This document shows, in pieces, positions 36,608-44,940 of a stretch of 64,000 nucleotides of DNA (positions are counted from its first letter, which is position 1; each line of letters starts with the position of its first letter). The stretch is from Aulosira sp. FACHB-615. Lineage in GTDB: Bacteria; Cyanobacteriota; Cyanobacteriia; Cyanobacteriales; Nostocaceae. Where the stretch lies: contig NZ_JACJSE010000030.1 of NCBI RefSeq assembly GCF_014698045.1, forward strand, positions 15,431 through 79,430. Direction: 5' to 3'. The notes beneath the pieces were generated by a model. It was not told the DNA's origin and did not search any database. It saw only the letters and a list, made by a program, of their open reading frames with translations. The position numbers and the translations under genes are program-made.

Positions 36608-36936
36608 GCGCGGTTGAGTAACTCCTGTTCACGTTGTGCTTTAAATGCTTTTAAACGTTGCATTAAAGGAGAAGGATTAGCTAAAGATTCTTGATAGCGT
36701 TGTTCTTGCCACTTAGATAACCGCAACATATAAGCATCTATTTCTGTACGATTTTGCAGGTAATAGGTAAGCGTCGCGTAAATTTTTTCCAAATTAAGAG
36801 AAGGCAATTCTTCTAGAATCTCCTCTGACGAATATCCTTGCAGGTAATATTGAATTACATGATCAATGCCAATGCGATGTCCTTTAATTCGGATGTCATC
36901 TGGATTTAGAAATTCAAAATAATCTTCTAGTTGCAT
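36604..36936 (-). CDS. DUF433-family antitoxin
   Basis: 110 residues from ATG 36936: MQLEDYFEFLNPDDIRIKGH then RIGIDHVIQYYLQGYSSEEI is the DUF433 domain, a helix-turn-helix-like antitoxin typically paired with DUF5615. A longer frame starts at 36987, but its extra 17 residues come from AACCCAACATCAT-type repeat DNA, so I reject it. C-terminal helices (about 70-110) probably bind the toxin. Confidence 0.82.
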   Translation of the reverse strand: MQLEDYFEFLNPDDIRIKGHRIGIDHVIQYYLQGYSSEEILEELPSLNLEKIYATLTYYLQNRTEIDAYMLRLSKWQEQRYQESLANPSPLMQRLKAFKAQREQELLNRA

Positions 36937-37033
36937 TTGTTTACGAGTGATTAAAGAAATGGTAGCCTTGATGATGTTGGGTTCCATTGAATTCCAACCA
37001 ACATATACCTTTATTTTATTCTATCTACAAACA

Positions 37034-37130
37034 GCGATCGCCTACCATAAAACCATCGTATCTTGATTGTTGATGAGAGCGATCGCCTACCATAAAACCA
37101 TCGTATCTTGATTGTTGATGAGAGCGATCG
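37034..37130. repeat. 45-bp tandem repeat bounded by HIP1
   Basis: Two adjacent 45-bp units, each beginning GCGATCGCC and containing ACCATCGTATCTTGATTGTT. A third GCGATCGC closes the array. A diverged single unit is at 37913-37960. Both flank the VapBC module. Confidence 0.85.
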
Positions 37131-37152
37131 CCAAGCGCAAAACCATTTTTTG

Positions 37153-37587
37153 CTACGTAGGGACTTGTACAATTGAAGCGATCGCACTTCCCAAACGAGT
37201 AAAATGATTTGGATTTAATGTTAGTAAAATATCTACTTGGGCTTTTAATGCAGCTTGAGCAATTAAAGCATCGAAAATAGCGCCACCAGGAAGGTTTAAA
37301 GTTGCCATTTGAGCGATCGCATTTTGATAATCTTGGACAACTAGTGGAACTCCTTCTAAATACTGTAGTATATCTACAACTATGCTTTGAGCTTGTTGAG
37401 GACTGATACGTGGTTGAACAGGTAAGCGTGTGATGACAGAATATGTTTCAGCTAAACTGTGCGTTGAAATAAACCCTTGAATTTGCCCAGATTTTGCAGA
37501 TTGAATCTTAGTAAAACAAACCGAATGTTGTGGGTGATTGACAATTATTGCAGGAACTAAGGCTGAAGTATCAAACAAAACTTTCAT
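37153..37587 (-). CDS. vapC: VapC-type PIN toxin
   Basis: 144 residues. The N-terminus KVLFDTSALVPAIIVNHP gives the first PIN Asp, and further acidic sites are in HSLAETYSVI and GGAIFDALIAQAAL. A ribonuclease toxin by family. The ATG shares one base with the antitoxin's TAA stop (TAATG). The 3' end has been copied into the scar at 36052. Confidence 0.88.
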   Translation of the reverse strand: MKVLFDTSALVPAIIVNHPQHSVCFTKIQSAKSGQIQGFISTHSLAETYSVITRLPVQPRISPQQAQSIVVDILQYLEGVPLVVQDYQNAIAQMATLNLPGGAIFDALIAQAALKAQVDILLTLNPNHFTRLGSAIASIVQVPT

Positions 37588-37862
37588 TAAACTATTTGTT
37601 CTTGAATGCGTTCTTCTCTCAATTCATCTATAAAAGTATTAATATCAAAGTTTGCTGGTAATTCTGCGTCTACAACTAAGATTCCATCTTTGCGATAGAG
37701 GTTTGCTTGGTTGAGGTTGGGTTGAGTATCTTCTGCTAGTTTTTGCTGACTGAGAGTTGCAATTTTTTCTGTAATGGCTTGCAAGATAAATTGCTCAGTT
37801 GATATTCCCTGACTGTTTGCCCATTTTTCAATCTTTTCTTGTAGTTGGGGCGGAAGGTTCAT
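37587..37862 (-). CDS. vapB: VapB-like antitoxin
   Basis: 91 residues: an N-terminal ribbon-helix-helix-like part (LQEKIEKWANSQGISTEQFI) and a C-terminal toxin-binding tail (LVVDAELPANFDINTFIDEL). It precedes vapC with one-base overlap, so the two are translationally coupled. VapB normally also represses its own operon. Confidence 0.82.
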   Translation of the reverse strand: MNLPPQLQEKIEKWANSQGISTEQFILQAITEKIATLSQQKLAEDTQPNLNQANLYRKDGILVVDAELPANFDINTFIDELREERIQEQIV

Positions 37863-38005
37863 AAATATTGTTGTGATTTTGTCATGACTATGAACTAGGG
37901 TAGCATTGCGATTCGCCTACTGCAAAACCATCGTATCTTGATTATTGATGAGAGCGATCGCTTCATAAACCAATACGGTTCAGTTAGTACAGTTTGAACA
38001 TTGAA

Positions 38006-38081
38006 GATCCCCCTAAATCCCCCTTAAAAAGGGGGACTTGAAGAAAAATTCCCCCCTTTTTAAGGGGGGCTAGGGGGGATC
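38006..38081. repeat. GATCCCCC/GGGGGATC foldback
   Basis: GATCCCCCTAAATCCCCCTT and AAGGGGGGCTAGGGGGGATC are near-perfect inverses enclosing a second CCCCCTT pair. It is 24 bp downstream of the NB-ARC gene stop and could terminate transcription, though no T-run follows. The same type of sequence is at 27300-27360 and is translated inside the NB-ARC gene. Confidence 0.7.
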
Positions 38082-38104
38082 TGAACCTCTCGCATAATTA
38101 CGAA

Positions 38105-41100
38105 TTACGAATTACGAATTAATTTTTTAGCCAGTTGCCACAATAAATAAAACGGTAAAATTAATATTACTAATAATAATTGGAAAAACTTACCTAACCA
38201 CCGTTGCCAAATAGGAACGGGAGTTAACTGGCGTTGCAGAATTGCCAAATTTTCTCTCACTGTCACTGTATTGGGATGATTATCCCCTAACACTCGTTGC
38301 AACATCGCCAAGGCTTCAATGTACAAAGGTTCGGCTTCACCATACCTGCCTTGGCTTTCGTAAAGTGCAGCTAAACTGTTCAAGCTAGTAGCGACATCGG
38401 GATGATCACCAACAAATAGGCGCTGTCTCATCGCCAAGGCTTCAATTAACAAAGGTTCGGCTTCACTATACCTGCTTTGGCTACCGTAAAGTAAGGCTAA
38501 ATTGTTCAAGCTAGTAGCGACATCGGGATGATCACCAACAAATAGGCGCTGTCTCATCGCCAAAGCATCAATGTACAAAGGTTCGGCTTCACTATACCTG
38601 CCTTGGCTAAAGTAAAGTAAGGCTAAATTGTTCAAGCTTCTAGCGACATCGGGATGATCAACAACAAATAGGCGCTGTGTCATCGCCAAAGCTTCAATGT
38701 ACAAAGGTTCGGCTTCAATATACCTGCCTTGGCTAAAGTAAAGTAAGGCTAAATTGTTCAAGCTTCTAGCGACATCGGGATGATCAACAACAAATAGGCG
38801 CTGTGTCATCGCCAAAGCTTCAATGTACAAAGGTTCGGCTTCAATATACCTGCCTTGGCTAAAGTAAAGTAAGGCTAAATTGTTCAAGCTTCTAGCGACA
38901 TCGGGATGATCAACAACAAATAGGCGCTGTGTCATCGCCAAAGCTTCAATGTACAAAGGTTCGGCTTCAATATACCTGCCTTGGTTTTTGTAAAGTGCAG
39001 CTAAATTGTTCAAGCTTCTAGCGACGTTGGGATGATCACTAACAAATAGGCGCTGTATCATCGCCAAAGCTTCAATTAACAAAGGTTCGGCTTCACCATA
39101 CATGCCTTGGCTTTCGTAAAGCCCAGCTAAATTGTTCAAGCTTGTAGCGACGTTGGGATGATCACCAACAAATAGGCGCTGTGTCATCGCCAAAGCTTCA
39201 ATGTACAAAGGTTCGGCTTCAATATACCTGCCTTGGCTAAAGTAAAGTAAGGCTAAATTGTTCAAGCTTGTAGCGACGTTGGGATGATCACCAACAAATA
39301 GGCGCTGTGTCATCGCCAAAGCTTCAATGTACAAAGGTTCGGCTTCAATATACCTGCCTTGGCTAAAGTAAAGTAAGGCTAAATTGTTCAAGCTTGTAGC
39401 GACGTTGGGATGATCACCAACAAATAGGCGCTGTGTCATCGCCAAAGCTTCAATGTACAAAGGTTCGGCTTCAATATACCTGCCTTGGCTAAAGTAAAGT
39501 AAGGCTAAATTGTTCAAGTTTGTAGCGACATCGGGATGATCATCAACAAATAGGCGCTGTGTCATTGCCAAGGCTTCAATGTACAAAGGTTTGGCTTCAC
39601 TATACCTGCCTTGACTATCGTAAAGTAAAGCTAAATTGTTCAAGCTAGTAGCAACATCGGGATGATCACCTGTAAATAAAATTTGGCAAACATTGACGCA
39701 TTCCGCATACTGATCTTCAGCTAATTGATATAGTCCTTGTCCCTGATAAAATCTTGCTACTCCCTCAAATACCCAAAATACTTCATCATTAGGTACTGAT
39801 GCTGAGGAATTTATCTGTTGTTCTTTTGCTTGGGTTACTTCTGCAATTATCCGTTCTCCCAAGTCTTCAATGTGGGGAATAACATCTTTAACACGTTTGA
39901 TATCTTCAGACGTTGCTGACTGGGGGAGGCTTTGAGCAACGGTTATCATTGCAGAAGCGAAAGTGGTTTCTAAAACCGGCTTTATCTTGCCAGCATTGAC
40001 TAACTGTTCTTGCAAAAACCACCGCACTAAGGCATGAATTTTATAATATCCTTGGCTGTCTTCTACTTGTTGCAGCAAGTGACGTTTGTAGAGTTGTTTT
40101 TTTGCTTCGTTGATTTCAGTTGAATTACCCCACCCTAACCCTCCCCTTGTAAAGGGGAGGGAACTTTTCTCTGTTTCCACGGGGAGAGAACGAGACTTTT
40201 CAGTTTCCCCCCTTTCCACAGGGAGAGAATCAAACTCTTCAGTCTCCCCCTTTTCCACGGGGAAGGAATCAGACTCTCTAGTCTCCCCCCTTTCCAAGGG
40301 GGGATTAAGGGGGGTAATTTGACTAGTGTTTACATCATCACTTGCAGGAGGCTCATCTTCATCATCTCCACCAATCGCCACCCACACTACCAAATCCCAT
40401 AAAATAGACTGGGGCGCAAATAAACTCAAAAATCTGCCTAGTTGTTGCGTCAGTGGTTCGAGTTCTTCCCAAGTTAAAGCAAAGGCGGCTTTCACTCCCA
40501 GTTGTGTTGAGTTGAGAGTTTCCCTGTCTTGTAATGCTGCTTCGGCTAACTTGCGTTGTTGCAATCGCTCCAACATTATATATAGATGTAAATCTGGGTC
40601 TTGTGCTAAATAAGCACCGACTAACTCTATCCCCAAAGGTAAATATTCTAAAAATTCACATATTGCATTTGCGGTTTCTGGTTGGTTGTCTACTCGCTTG
40701 TCTTTCCCCAACAATTTTTTTAACAGTTCTAATGCTTTCTCTGGTGAGAGAACATCTAAAGGAATTTCTTGAATCAAGTTTGGATCTAAATTTCGCAAGC
40801 GAGTTGTCACCAAAACCCGAAAGCGGTTATCGTTGGGGACAACTCCGCCCAGGTTGTCTAAGCTGGTGACATCATCAAAGACGATTAATATGGGTAAGTC
40901 AGTTTGGGGATATTGCAACCAACACCAAGCAACTTGTTCTTTCAAGGTTAACAGTCTTCCGCCTTGTTCTTGGGGTATCTCCAAACCAAGTTGAACAAAA
41001 AAGCTCAAAACTTCCGCCGCGAGATTACTGGCTCTGTCATTAAACCAAACAATACCGCCATAATTATTTTGATATTGTTTGGCGTATTGGGTAGCAAGTT

Positions 41101-41338
41101 CTGTTTTACCTACGCCTCCCATTCCTGATATTGCGACATAATTACCACGCTGCAAGTCTTCATGTGCTTGTGTCAGTTCTGTTTCACGCCCGACAAAGTG
41201 AACAGAACCGCGTGGTATATGTTTTGTGGGAGTTAATTGTTTTTGTCCTTCTATAACTAAATTTTTAATGACTCCTTTCCCACCAGGAAAAATAACCTGA
41301 CCAATTTTATCGCTTAACTTTTTAAAGTCTTCAGGCAT
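38105..41338 (-). CDS. NB-ARC NTPase with TPR repeats, separate N-terminal domain
   Basis: 1077 residues. After a short leader (KLSDKIGQVIFPGGKG) comes an NB-ARC STAND NTPase: Walker A GMGGVGKTE at 72-80, Walker B LPILIVFDDV near 150, and LPLGIELVGAYL. A winged-helix-like part follows, then a proline-rich insert (about 341-404; TPLNPPLERGE) read from repeat DNA. Eleven near-identical 42-residue TPR units and a weaker twelfth follow (about 553-1040), and a C-terminal hydrophobic helix (FFQLLLVILILPFYLLW). NB-ARC proteins oligomerise on ligand sensing by the repeats; here no effector domain is attached. The leader resembles the tail of the upstream 132-residue protein. Confidence 0.9.
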   Translation of the reverse strand: MPEDFKKLSDKIGQVIFPGGKGVIKNLVIEGQKQLTPTKHIPRGSVHFVGRETELTQAHEDLQRGNYVAISGMGGVGKTELATQYAKQYQNNYGGIVWFNDRASNLAAEVLSFFVQLGLEIPQEQGGRLLTLKEQVAWCWLQYPQTDLPILIVFDDVTSLDNLGGVVPNDNRFRVLVTTRLRNLDPNLIQEIPLDVLSPEKALELLKKLLGKDKRVDNQPETANAICEFLEYLPLGIELVGAYLAQDPDLHLYIMLERLQQRKLAEAALQDRETLNSTQLGVKAAFALTWEELEPLTQQLGRFLSLFAPQSILWDLVVWVAIGGDDEDEPPASDDVNTSQITPLNPPLERGETRESDSFPVEKGETEEFDSLPVERGETEKSRSLPVETEKSSLPFTRGGLGWGNSTEINEAKKQLYKRHLLQQVEDSQGYYKIHALVRWFLQEQLVNAGKIKPVLETTFASAMITVAQSLPQSATSEDIKRVKDVIPHIEDLGERIIAEVTQAKEQQINSSASVPNDEVFWVFEGVARFYQGQGLYQLAEDQYAECVNVCQILFTGDHPDVATSLNNLALLYDSQGRYSEAKPLYIEALAMTQRLFVDDHPDVATNLNNLALLYFSQGRYIEAEPLYIEALAMTQRLFVGDHPNVATSLNNLALLYFSQGRYIEAEPLYIEALAMTQRLFVGDHPNVATSLNNLALLYFSQGRYIEAEPLYIEALAMTQRLFVGDHPNVATSLNNLAGLYESQGMYGEAEPLLIEALAMIQRLFVSDHPNVARSLNNLAALYKNQGRYIEAEPLYIEALAMTQRLFVVDHPDVARSLNNLALLYFSQGRYIEAEPLYIEALAMTQRLFVVDHPDVARSLNNLALLYFSQGRYIEAEPLYIEALAMTQRLFVVDHPDVARSLNNLALLYFSQGRYSEAEPLYIDALAMRQRLFVGDHPDVATSLNNLALLYGSQSRYSEAEPLLIEALAMRQRLFVGDHPDVATSLNSLAALYESQGRYGEAEPLYIEALAMLQRVLGDNHPNTVTVRENLAILQRQLTPVPIWQRWLGKFFQLLLVILILPFYLLWQLAKKLIRNS
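40125..40315. repeat. In-frame repeat insert in the NB-ARC gene
   Basis: Several 30-45-bp units of the CCCCCCTTTCCA(C/A)GGGG type, ending CCTTGGAAAGGGGGG-like, lie within the coding sequence between the winged-helix part and the TPRs. They encode TPLNPPLERGE and repeated PVERGETE. The units resemble the non-coding foldbacks at 27300 and 38006. Confidence 0.8.
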
Positions 41339-41364
41339 ATATGGTTAAGTGCATCAGTTGTCAC

Positions 41365-41487
41365 ACCCGCCTCAGAATTAATTCTAAGGCTAATAGCTAA
41401 AGTCTTCTGAAGAAGACTAGGAAGAAAGGTTTCAGTCTACTTGAGTAGACTTGCGCTATTAGCCCGGAAATTTATTTCTGGGCGGGT
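41365..41487. repeat. 123-bp MITE-like element between the split NB-ARC genes
   Basis: ACCCGCCTCAGAATTAATTC and its imperfect inverse TTTATTTCTGGGCGGGT bound the element; GGCTAATAGC/GCTATTAGCC continues the pairing. Inside are AGTCTTCTGAAGAAGACT and GTCTACTTGAGTAGAC palindromes. It fills most of the gap between the 132-residue gene and the NB-ARC gene. Confidence 0.75.
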
Positions 41488-41517
41488 TGGGGAAATAATT
41501 TAGAATATTAAATAAGA

Positions 41518-41916
41518 TTAAAAACGCATATCTTGAACTTTACCTTTCCCACCCGACATCACAACTTGACCAATTTTGTCTGCCAATTTTGTTAAATTAG
41601 GTGCTGTCATGATGTCTACAAACTTGGGATTCGTCTCCGCTTGTGCTGCTGTCACCACTTCTTGTACAGCTTGCGCCACTTCAGGATCAGCCTTAGCCGC
41701 AGCTTCTATTTCAATTACAACATTGCCATAATCTAACGGTGTGGCTGGTGCTTTTTCAATCGCCGCTACAACATTCGGTGAGTGTTTTCTCAGCTTGACA
41801 AGCAACTCACCAGTTTTATTCCACAGGGTTTCGCCAACCATTTCACCTGTTCTTTCTAAGGCTTTGGTGGCGACTACAGACCCAAGTGCGATCGCCGCAG
41901 TAGTCAAAGGTTCCAT
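41518..41916 (-). CDS. Detached N-terminal helical domain protein of the NB-ARC system
   Basis: 132 residues, mainly helical: PLTTAAIALGSVVATKALER, WNKTGELLVKLRKHSPNVV, EIEAAAKADPEVAQAVQEV. The tail KLADKIGQVVMSGGKGK closely resembles residues 7-22 of the NB-ARC protein encoded just downstream. From memory, this kind of domain is normally the fused N-terminus of cyanobacterial NB-ARC/TPR proteins, so this looks like a gene split. It may be an adaptor or effector-associated domain acting in trans. No catalytic residues are seen. Confidence 0.75.
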   Translation of the reverse strand: MEPLTTAAIALGSVVATKALERTGEMVGETLWNKTGELLVKLRKHSPNVVAAIEKAPATPLDYGNVVIEIEAAAKADPEVAQAVQEVVTAAQAETNPKFVDIMTAPNLTKLADKIGQVVMSGGKGKVQDMRF

Positions 41917-42016
41917 GTGCTACTTTAATTTAGGTGCATCTTAATTTATTTAGAAATACACAGTTTTAGCGTTAAATTACGCAATTTAACTGAAATAATT
42001 TAGATTCAGACAAATT

Positions 42017-42164
42017 ATATCATGTCCGCTTGATTACTTATAAAAACCGAAGAACCCCACCCCGCCAAAACTATGTTTTGTCTCCCCTCCCCGTGAACGG
42101 GGAGGGGTTAGGGGGTGGGGTGCAATGACTGTGGGAATCATAACTAATTAACCGGACATGATAT
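42017..42164. repeat. MITE-like element, ATATCATGTCCG ends
   Basis: Perfect 12-bp terminal inverted repeats ATATCATGTCCG and CGGACATGATAT enclose 124 bp. The centre has a strong nested hairpin, ACCCCACCCC...GGGGTGGGGT with CTCCCCGTGAACGGGGAG at its tip. No coding capacity. Confidence 0.75.
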
Positions 42165-42275
42165 TAAACCCTATCTTAGCTTGATAAGTTTGATAAAACA
42201 AAGCGTAACCCAACAAAAATTCGGCTATATTTTAATTATCTATTAGCAAAAAATGGTAATCAATATTTTAAATCT

Positions 42276-42515
42276 ATGAACATTCAGCTTGTTGAATCTT
42301 TAGTTAATGCCATCAAAGCTTTATCTGTTGAAGAACAAGAACTATTGAAGCAAAAGTTAGCGCATAAATCTAATTGGCAAGATTTACGTACCAAAATTTT
42401 AACTAATGCTCAAGCTATCCAACAAAGATATAATGGTCAACCCTTTGAGCCAGATATTGACCAAATAATTTATCAAATGCGAGAAGAACGAGACCAACAA
42501 TTGTTAGCAGATTAG
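42276..42515 (+). CDS. Antitoxin-like protein paired with a PIN toxin
   Basis: 79 residues: a helical N-terminus (LVESLVNAIKALSVEEQELL) of the sort seen in small cyanobacterial antitoxins, followed by a polar tail (QPFEPDIDQIIYQMREERDQ). It lies 20 bp before the PIN toxin gene on the same strand, the usual antitoxin position. No classical DNA-binding motif. Confidence 0.7.
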   Translation: MNIQLVESLVNAIKALSVEEQELLKQKLAHKSNWQDLRTKILTNAQAIQQRYNGQPFEPDIDQIIYQMREERDQQLLAD

Positions 42516-42535
42516 TTACTCAGTCAAAAATAACT

Positions 42536-42964
42536 ATGAATACAATATTTATTTGTGTAGATGCTAATTTTTTAATTAAATTAGTTACTTATACCTCAAA
42601 AACATCCCCATATTTAGCTTTGTGGGATAATTGGGAGCAGAACCAAGCTCAGATTATTGCTCCAACTCTTTTATGCTACGAAGTCACAAATGTATTTCAT
42701 AGAATGCAACTGGCAAAACAATTATTGCAGACAGAAGCTCAAAAATGTATCAATAATGTTTTAAATTTATCTATTCAATTTTACAGTGATCAGCAACTTC
42801 ATCAACAGGCTTGGGAAATCGCACAACAACTCAACCTCCCAGCTACTTATGATGCTCATTATTTGGCGTTAGCCCAAAGATTTCAGGCAAATTTCTACAC
42901 AGGTGATAAACGTTTATTTAACAAAGTTCATTCTGTTTTGCCTTGGGTTCATTTAGTTGAATAA
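42536..42964 (+). CDS. PIN-domain toxin (VapC family)
   Basis: 142 residues. IFICVDANFLIKLVTY provides the first PIN Asp, LLCYEVTNVFHRM the Glu, and LPATYDAHYLALAQRFQANF with YTGDKRLF the later acidic sites: a complete PIN active site. It is a likely ribonuclease toxin controlled by the preceding small gene. It is the last toxin-antitoxin module of the island and points opposite to the others. Confidence 0.88.
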   Translation: MNTIFICVDANFLIKLVTYTSKTSPYLALWDNWEQNQAQIIAPTLLCYEVTNVFHRMQLAKQLLQTEAQKCINNVLNLSIQFYSDQQLHQQAWEIAQQLNLPATYDAHYLALAQRFQANFYTGDKRLFNKVHSVLPWVHLVE

Positions 42965-43010
42965 TTCTTTGGGAAAGCTGCGCGTTAAGGGAGCATCCCA
43001 CTTTTTTATG

Positions 43011-43161
43011 TGTTATTGCGAGGAACAAAGCAATCGCAAAATCTTACTATTTTGAACGAGTGCATGAGATTGCTACCCTGCGGGAAGTCTTACGCCTACG
43101 TCGTTCCTCTGGAGCGAGACGCTACGCGTAGCTTGTTTCTCCGAAGGAGTACGCAATGACA
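43011..43161. repeat. MITE-like element, TGTTATTGCGAG ends
   Basis: TGTTATTGCGAG...CGCAATGACA with an interior (GATTGCTACCCTGCGGGAAG, TCTTACGCCTACGTCGTTCC) nearly the same as 27422-27534. It is enclosed by GGGAGCATCCCA (42990) and TGGGATGCACCC (43189), so it may sit inside an older element. Confidence 0.75.
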
Positions 43162-43240
43162 ATTATCCTCTATGTGAAAACTAAAAACTGGGATGCACCC
43201 GCGCGTTAAGTTGTTTTACCAACTAATATTTAAAGTTGCT

Positions 43241-43366
43241 GTCGTTAGGACAAAAGATTCCGTCGTTAGGACAAAAGGTTCTGTCGTTAGGACAAAAGGT
43301 TCTGTCGTTAGGACAAAAAGTTCTGTCGTTAGGACAAAAGATTCCGTCGTTAGGACAATAAATCCA
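43241..43366. repeat. 21-bp minisatellite (six GTCGTTAGGACAAAA units)
   Basis: Six direct copies with exact 21-bp period, each GTCGTTAGGACAAAAGRTTC-like, then a decayed seventh. The period equals seven codons; an open frame from 43193 to 43381 would read VVRTKGS repeats, but there is no ribosome-binding site, so I do not call a gene. There are no unique spacers, so it is not a CRISPR. Confidence 0.9.
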
Positions 43367-43552
43367 GTCCTTGACATCTAAACAAAATATATATTTCTAG
43401 CTTTTATTCTCTCTACTCCCGCACTTATTTTTAGCAGAGATATTACTGATGCACAAAATCTAAACACCACCAGATTTTGTCAAATATACTGACGCAAAAT
43501 TTAATGCAATTAAGACAAACTAGCTTTAGCAAAGTTTATTAAGCAAATAATT

Positions 43553-43948
43553 ATGTCTCAAAAAAGACGCACATCTCGCATTGTCGAAAAAGCTGAGTTG
43601 AGAGTATCTGGACTTAAGGCGATTGACCCAAATATGGATTTTGGCGATAATCGCAATCTACAAAATATGATTCAATTAATTGAGCAATATCGCGCTAAAC
43701 TTAATGCTTATAATACGGCTCTTGTTGTCATAGATTCAACTAAACTTGAAATGGAACAATTGGAAAAAAGTTTAGGTGAATTAAATGATAGAATGCTAAT
43801 TGGCGTTGCTTTTAAATATGGTAAAGATAGTGTTGAATACGAAATGGCTGGCGGTGTTCGCAAAAGTGAACGTGTTCGCAGGAGTTCTGTCAGTCGCTTA
43901 AAAGCCAGCACACAAGAAACTTCTAACACTACAACTGAAAACGCCTAA
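43553..43948 (+). CDS. Hypothetical protein
   Basis: 131 residues, unknown family. The N-terminus is basic (SQKRRTSRIVEKAELRVSGL), the middle forms a helical or coiled-coil segment (MIQLIEQYRAKLNAYNTALV, LEMEQLEKSLGELNDRMLIG), and the tail is Ser/Thr-rich and basic (VRKSERVRRSSVSRLKAS). The composition suggests a nucleic-acid- or surface-binding accessory protein, but nothing specific. The previous 150 bp have no gene. Confidence 0.65.
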   Translation: MSQKRRTSRIVEKAELRVSGLKAIDPNMDFGDNRNLQNMIQLIEQYRAKLNAYNTALVVIDSTKLEMEQLEKSLGELNDRMLIGVAFKYGKDSVEYEMAGGVRKSERVRRSSVSRLKASTQETSNTTTENA

Positions 43949-44011
43949 ATTTCCGACTATAGATTGTTTTAAACGTAAGTAATAACCCAGCAAAAATTTC
44001 TGTTCACAAAA

Positions 44012-44044
44012 ATATCCCCGATTTCTTTAAGAAGTCGGGGATAT
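44012..44044. terminator. Hairpin after the hypothetical gene
   Basis: ATATCCCCGATTTC pairs with GAAGTCGGGGATAT (one G-U pair) around a five-base loop, followed by AACTTTTATT. A possible terminator 64 bp after the 131-residue gene, or a copy of the dispersed CCCCGA hairpin seen at 2033. The rest of 43949-44349 has several HIP1-like octamers but no gene. Confidence 0.5.
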
Positions 44045-44349
44045 AACTTTTATTCAAGCACAAACTCGCCAATAATTTTGTTAATTGATATGACAAATAT
44101 CACGCCCAGTCAACATAATTTATCTCTGTTAAAAACTTAAAATTACTAACAAAAATTTTTGCATTAGTAGTTGACAAGTATAAATTTATACTTTAGCATA
44201 AAAGACATGATAAAGGCGATCGCTCAATTCTCCAAAGAACAAAACGATCGCCATTATCTAAACTCAATACAGGATAAAAGCGATCGTCTGGTTCTGGCAA
44301 GAAGAGAGCGATCGCTTTTATAAAACTCAAATACAGGAGTTTCAACACA

Positions 44350-44628
44350 ATGATGGCACAATTACTCAACTTCGCCCAATCTCAAATCGCCCTGTTCTTA
44401 AAACAAAACTTTCACTTCCCCACACCCAAGCAAATTCCCCAACAACCATTTCCTTTCCGGGAACCAATTAAACATTTGCTAATCGGTTCACCCAAAGCTG
44501 TGACTAGTACAATTCACTATTTGCAAGTTATCGGTTACGCCAGTGTGGGAGATTGGAGTCCACTGCAACCAACAGGTAATCCCGATGAAGTGATGAGCAT
44601 TTTAACTCGTCAAATCTCGATACAGTAA
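44350..44628 (+). CDS. Hypothetical protein
   Basis: 92 residues starting MMAQLLNFAQSQIALFLKQN, with a proline-rich part (FPTPKQIPQQPFPFREPIKH) and a conserved-looking C-terminal half (VTSTIHYLQVIGYASVGDWS). No family recognised. AGGAG lies 10 bases before the ATG, and a strong terminator follows 10 bp after the stop, so it is very likely an expressed single-gene unit. Confidence 0.72.
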   Translation: MMAQLLNFAQSQIALFLKQNFHFPTPKQIPQQPFPFREPIKHLLIGSPKAVTSTIHYLQVIGYASVGDWSPLQPTGNPDEVMSILTRQISIQ

Positions 44629-44637
44629 TCTAAATTT

Positions 44638-44665
44638 AAAGACGTTGCATTGCAACGTCTTTTTA
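44638..44665 (+). terminator. Intrinsic terminator
   Basis: AAAGACGTTGCA and TGCAACGTCTTT form a 12-bp stem (one base between the arms) followed by a T-run; it lies 10 bp after the 92-residue gene. Confidence 0.85.
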
Positions 44666-44940
44666 ACTCAGCACTCATCTTTAAGGTAGCCAATGGGGAT
44701 GCAAGCCAATTAACGGTAGCTTTTCTGGTTTAATGATAGCCAAGACGGCATCAGCAGTAATGCAGCTTTTTCAGGTTGAGTGCAGTCATGACCTCTGGTT
44801 ACTGAGTATGTGTAGGGTGTGTTAGGCGTAAGCCGTAACGCACCGAAAACTTTGCGGTAGATGCGTTCGCTGTCGCTAACACATCCTACTACGTACTGTC
44901 ACCTGTCACCTGTCCCCTATCACCTGTTCTCATTTCAACA

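Noticed and set aside
36937..36987. Upstream start for the DUF433 antitoxin
   Set aside because: The added residues are encoded by dispersed AACCCAACATCAT-type repeat sequence and do not fit the family N-terminus.
37034..37130. Tandem 45-bp repeats as a possible CRISPR array
   Set aside because: Units are directly adjacent with no unique spacers, only two full copies, and no cas genes are present.
40110..40869. Plus-strand frames opposite the NB-ARC gene
   Set aside because: They mirror the NB-ARC coding sequence and its repeat insert; the minus-strand frame has clear Walker motifs.
43193..43381. 62-codon frame across the 21-bp repeats
   Set aside because: No ribosome-binding site, and the frame exists because the period is a multiple of three; kept as a repeat, not a gene.
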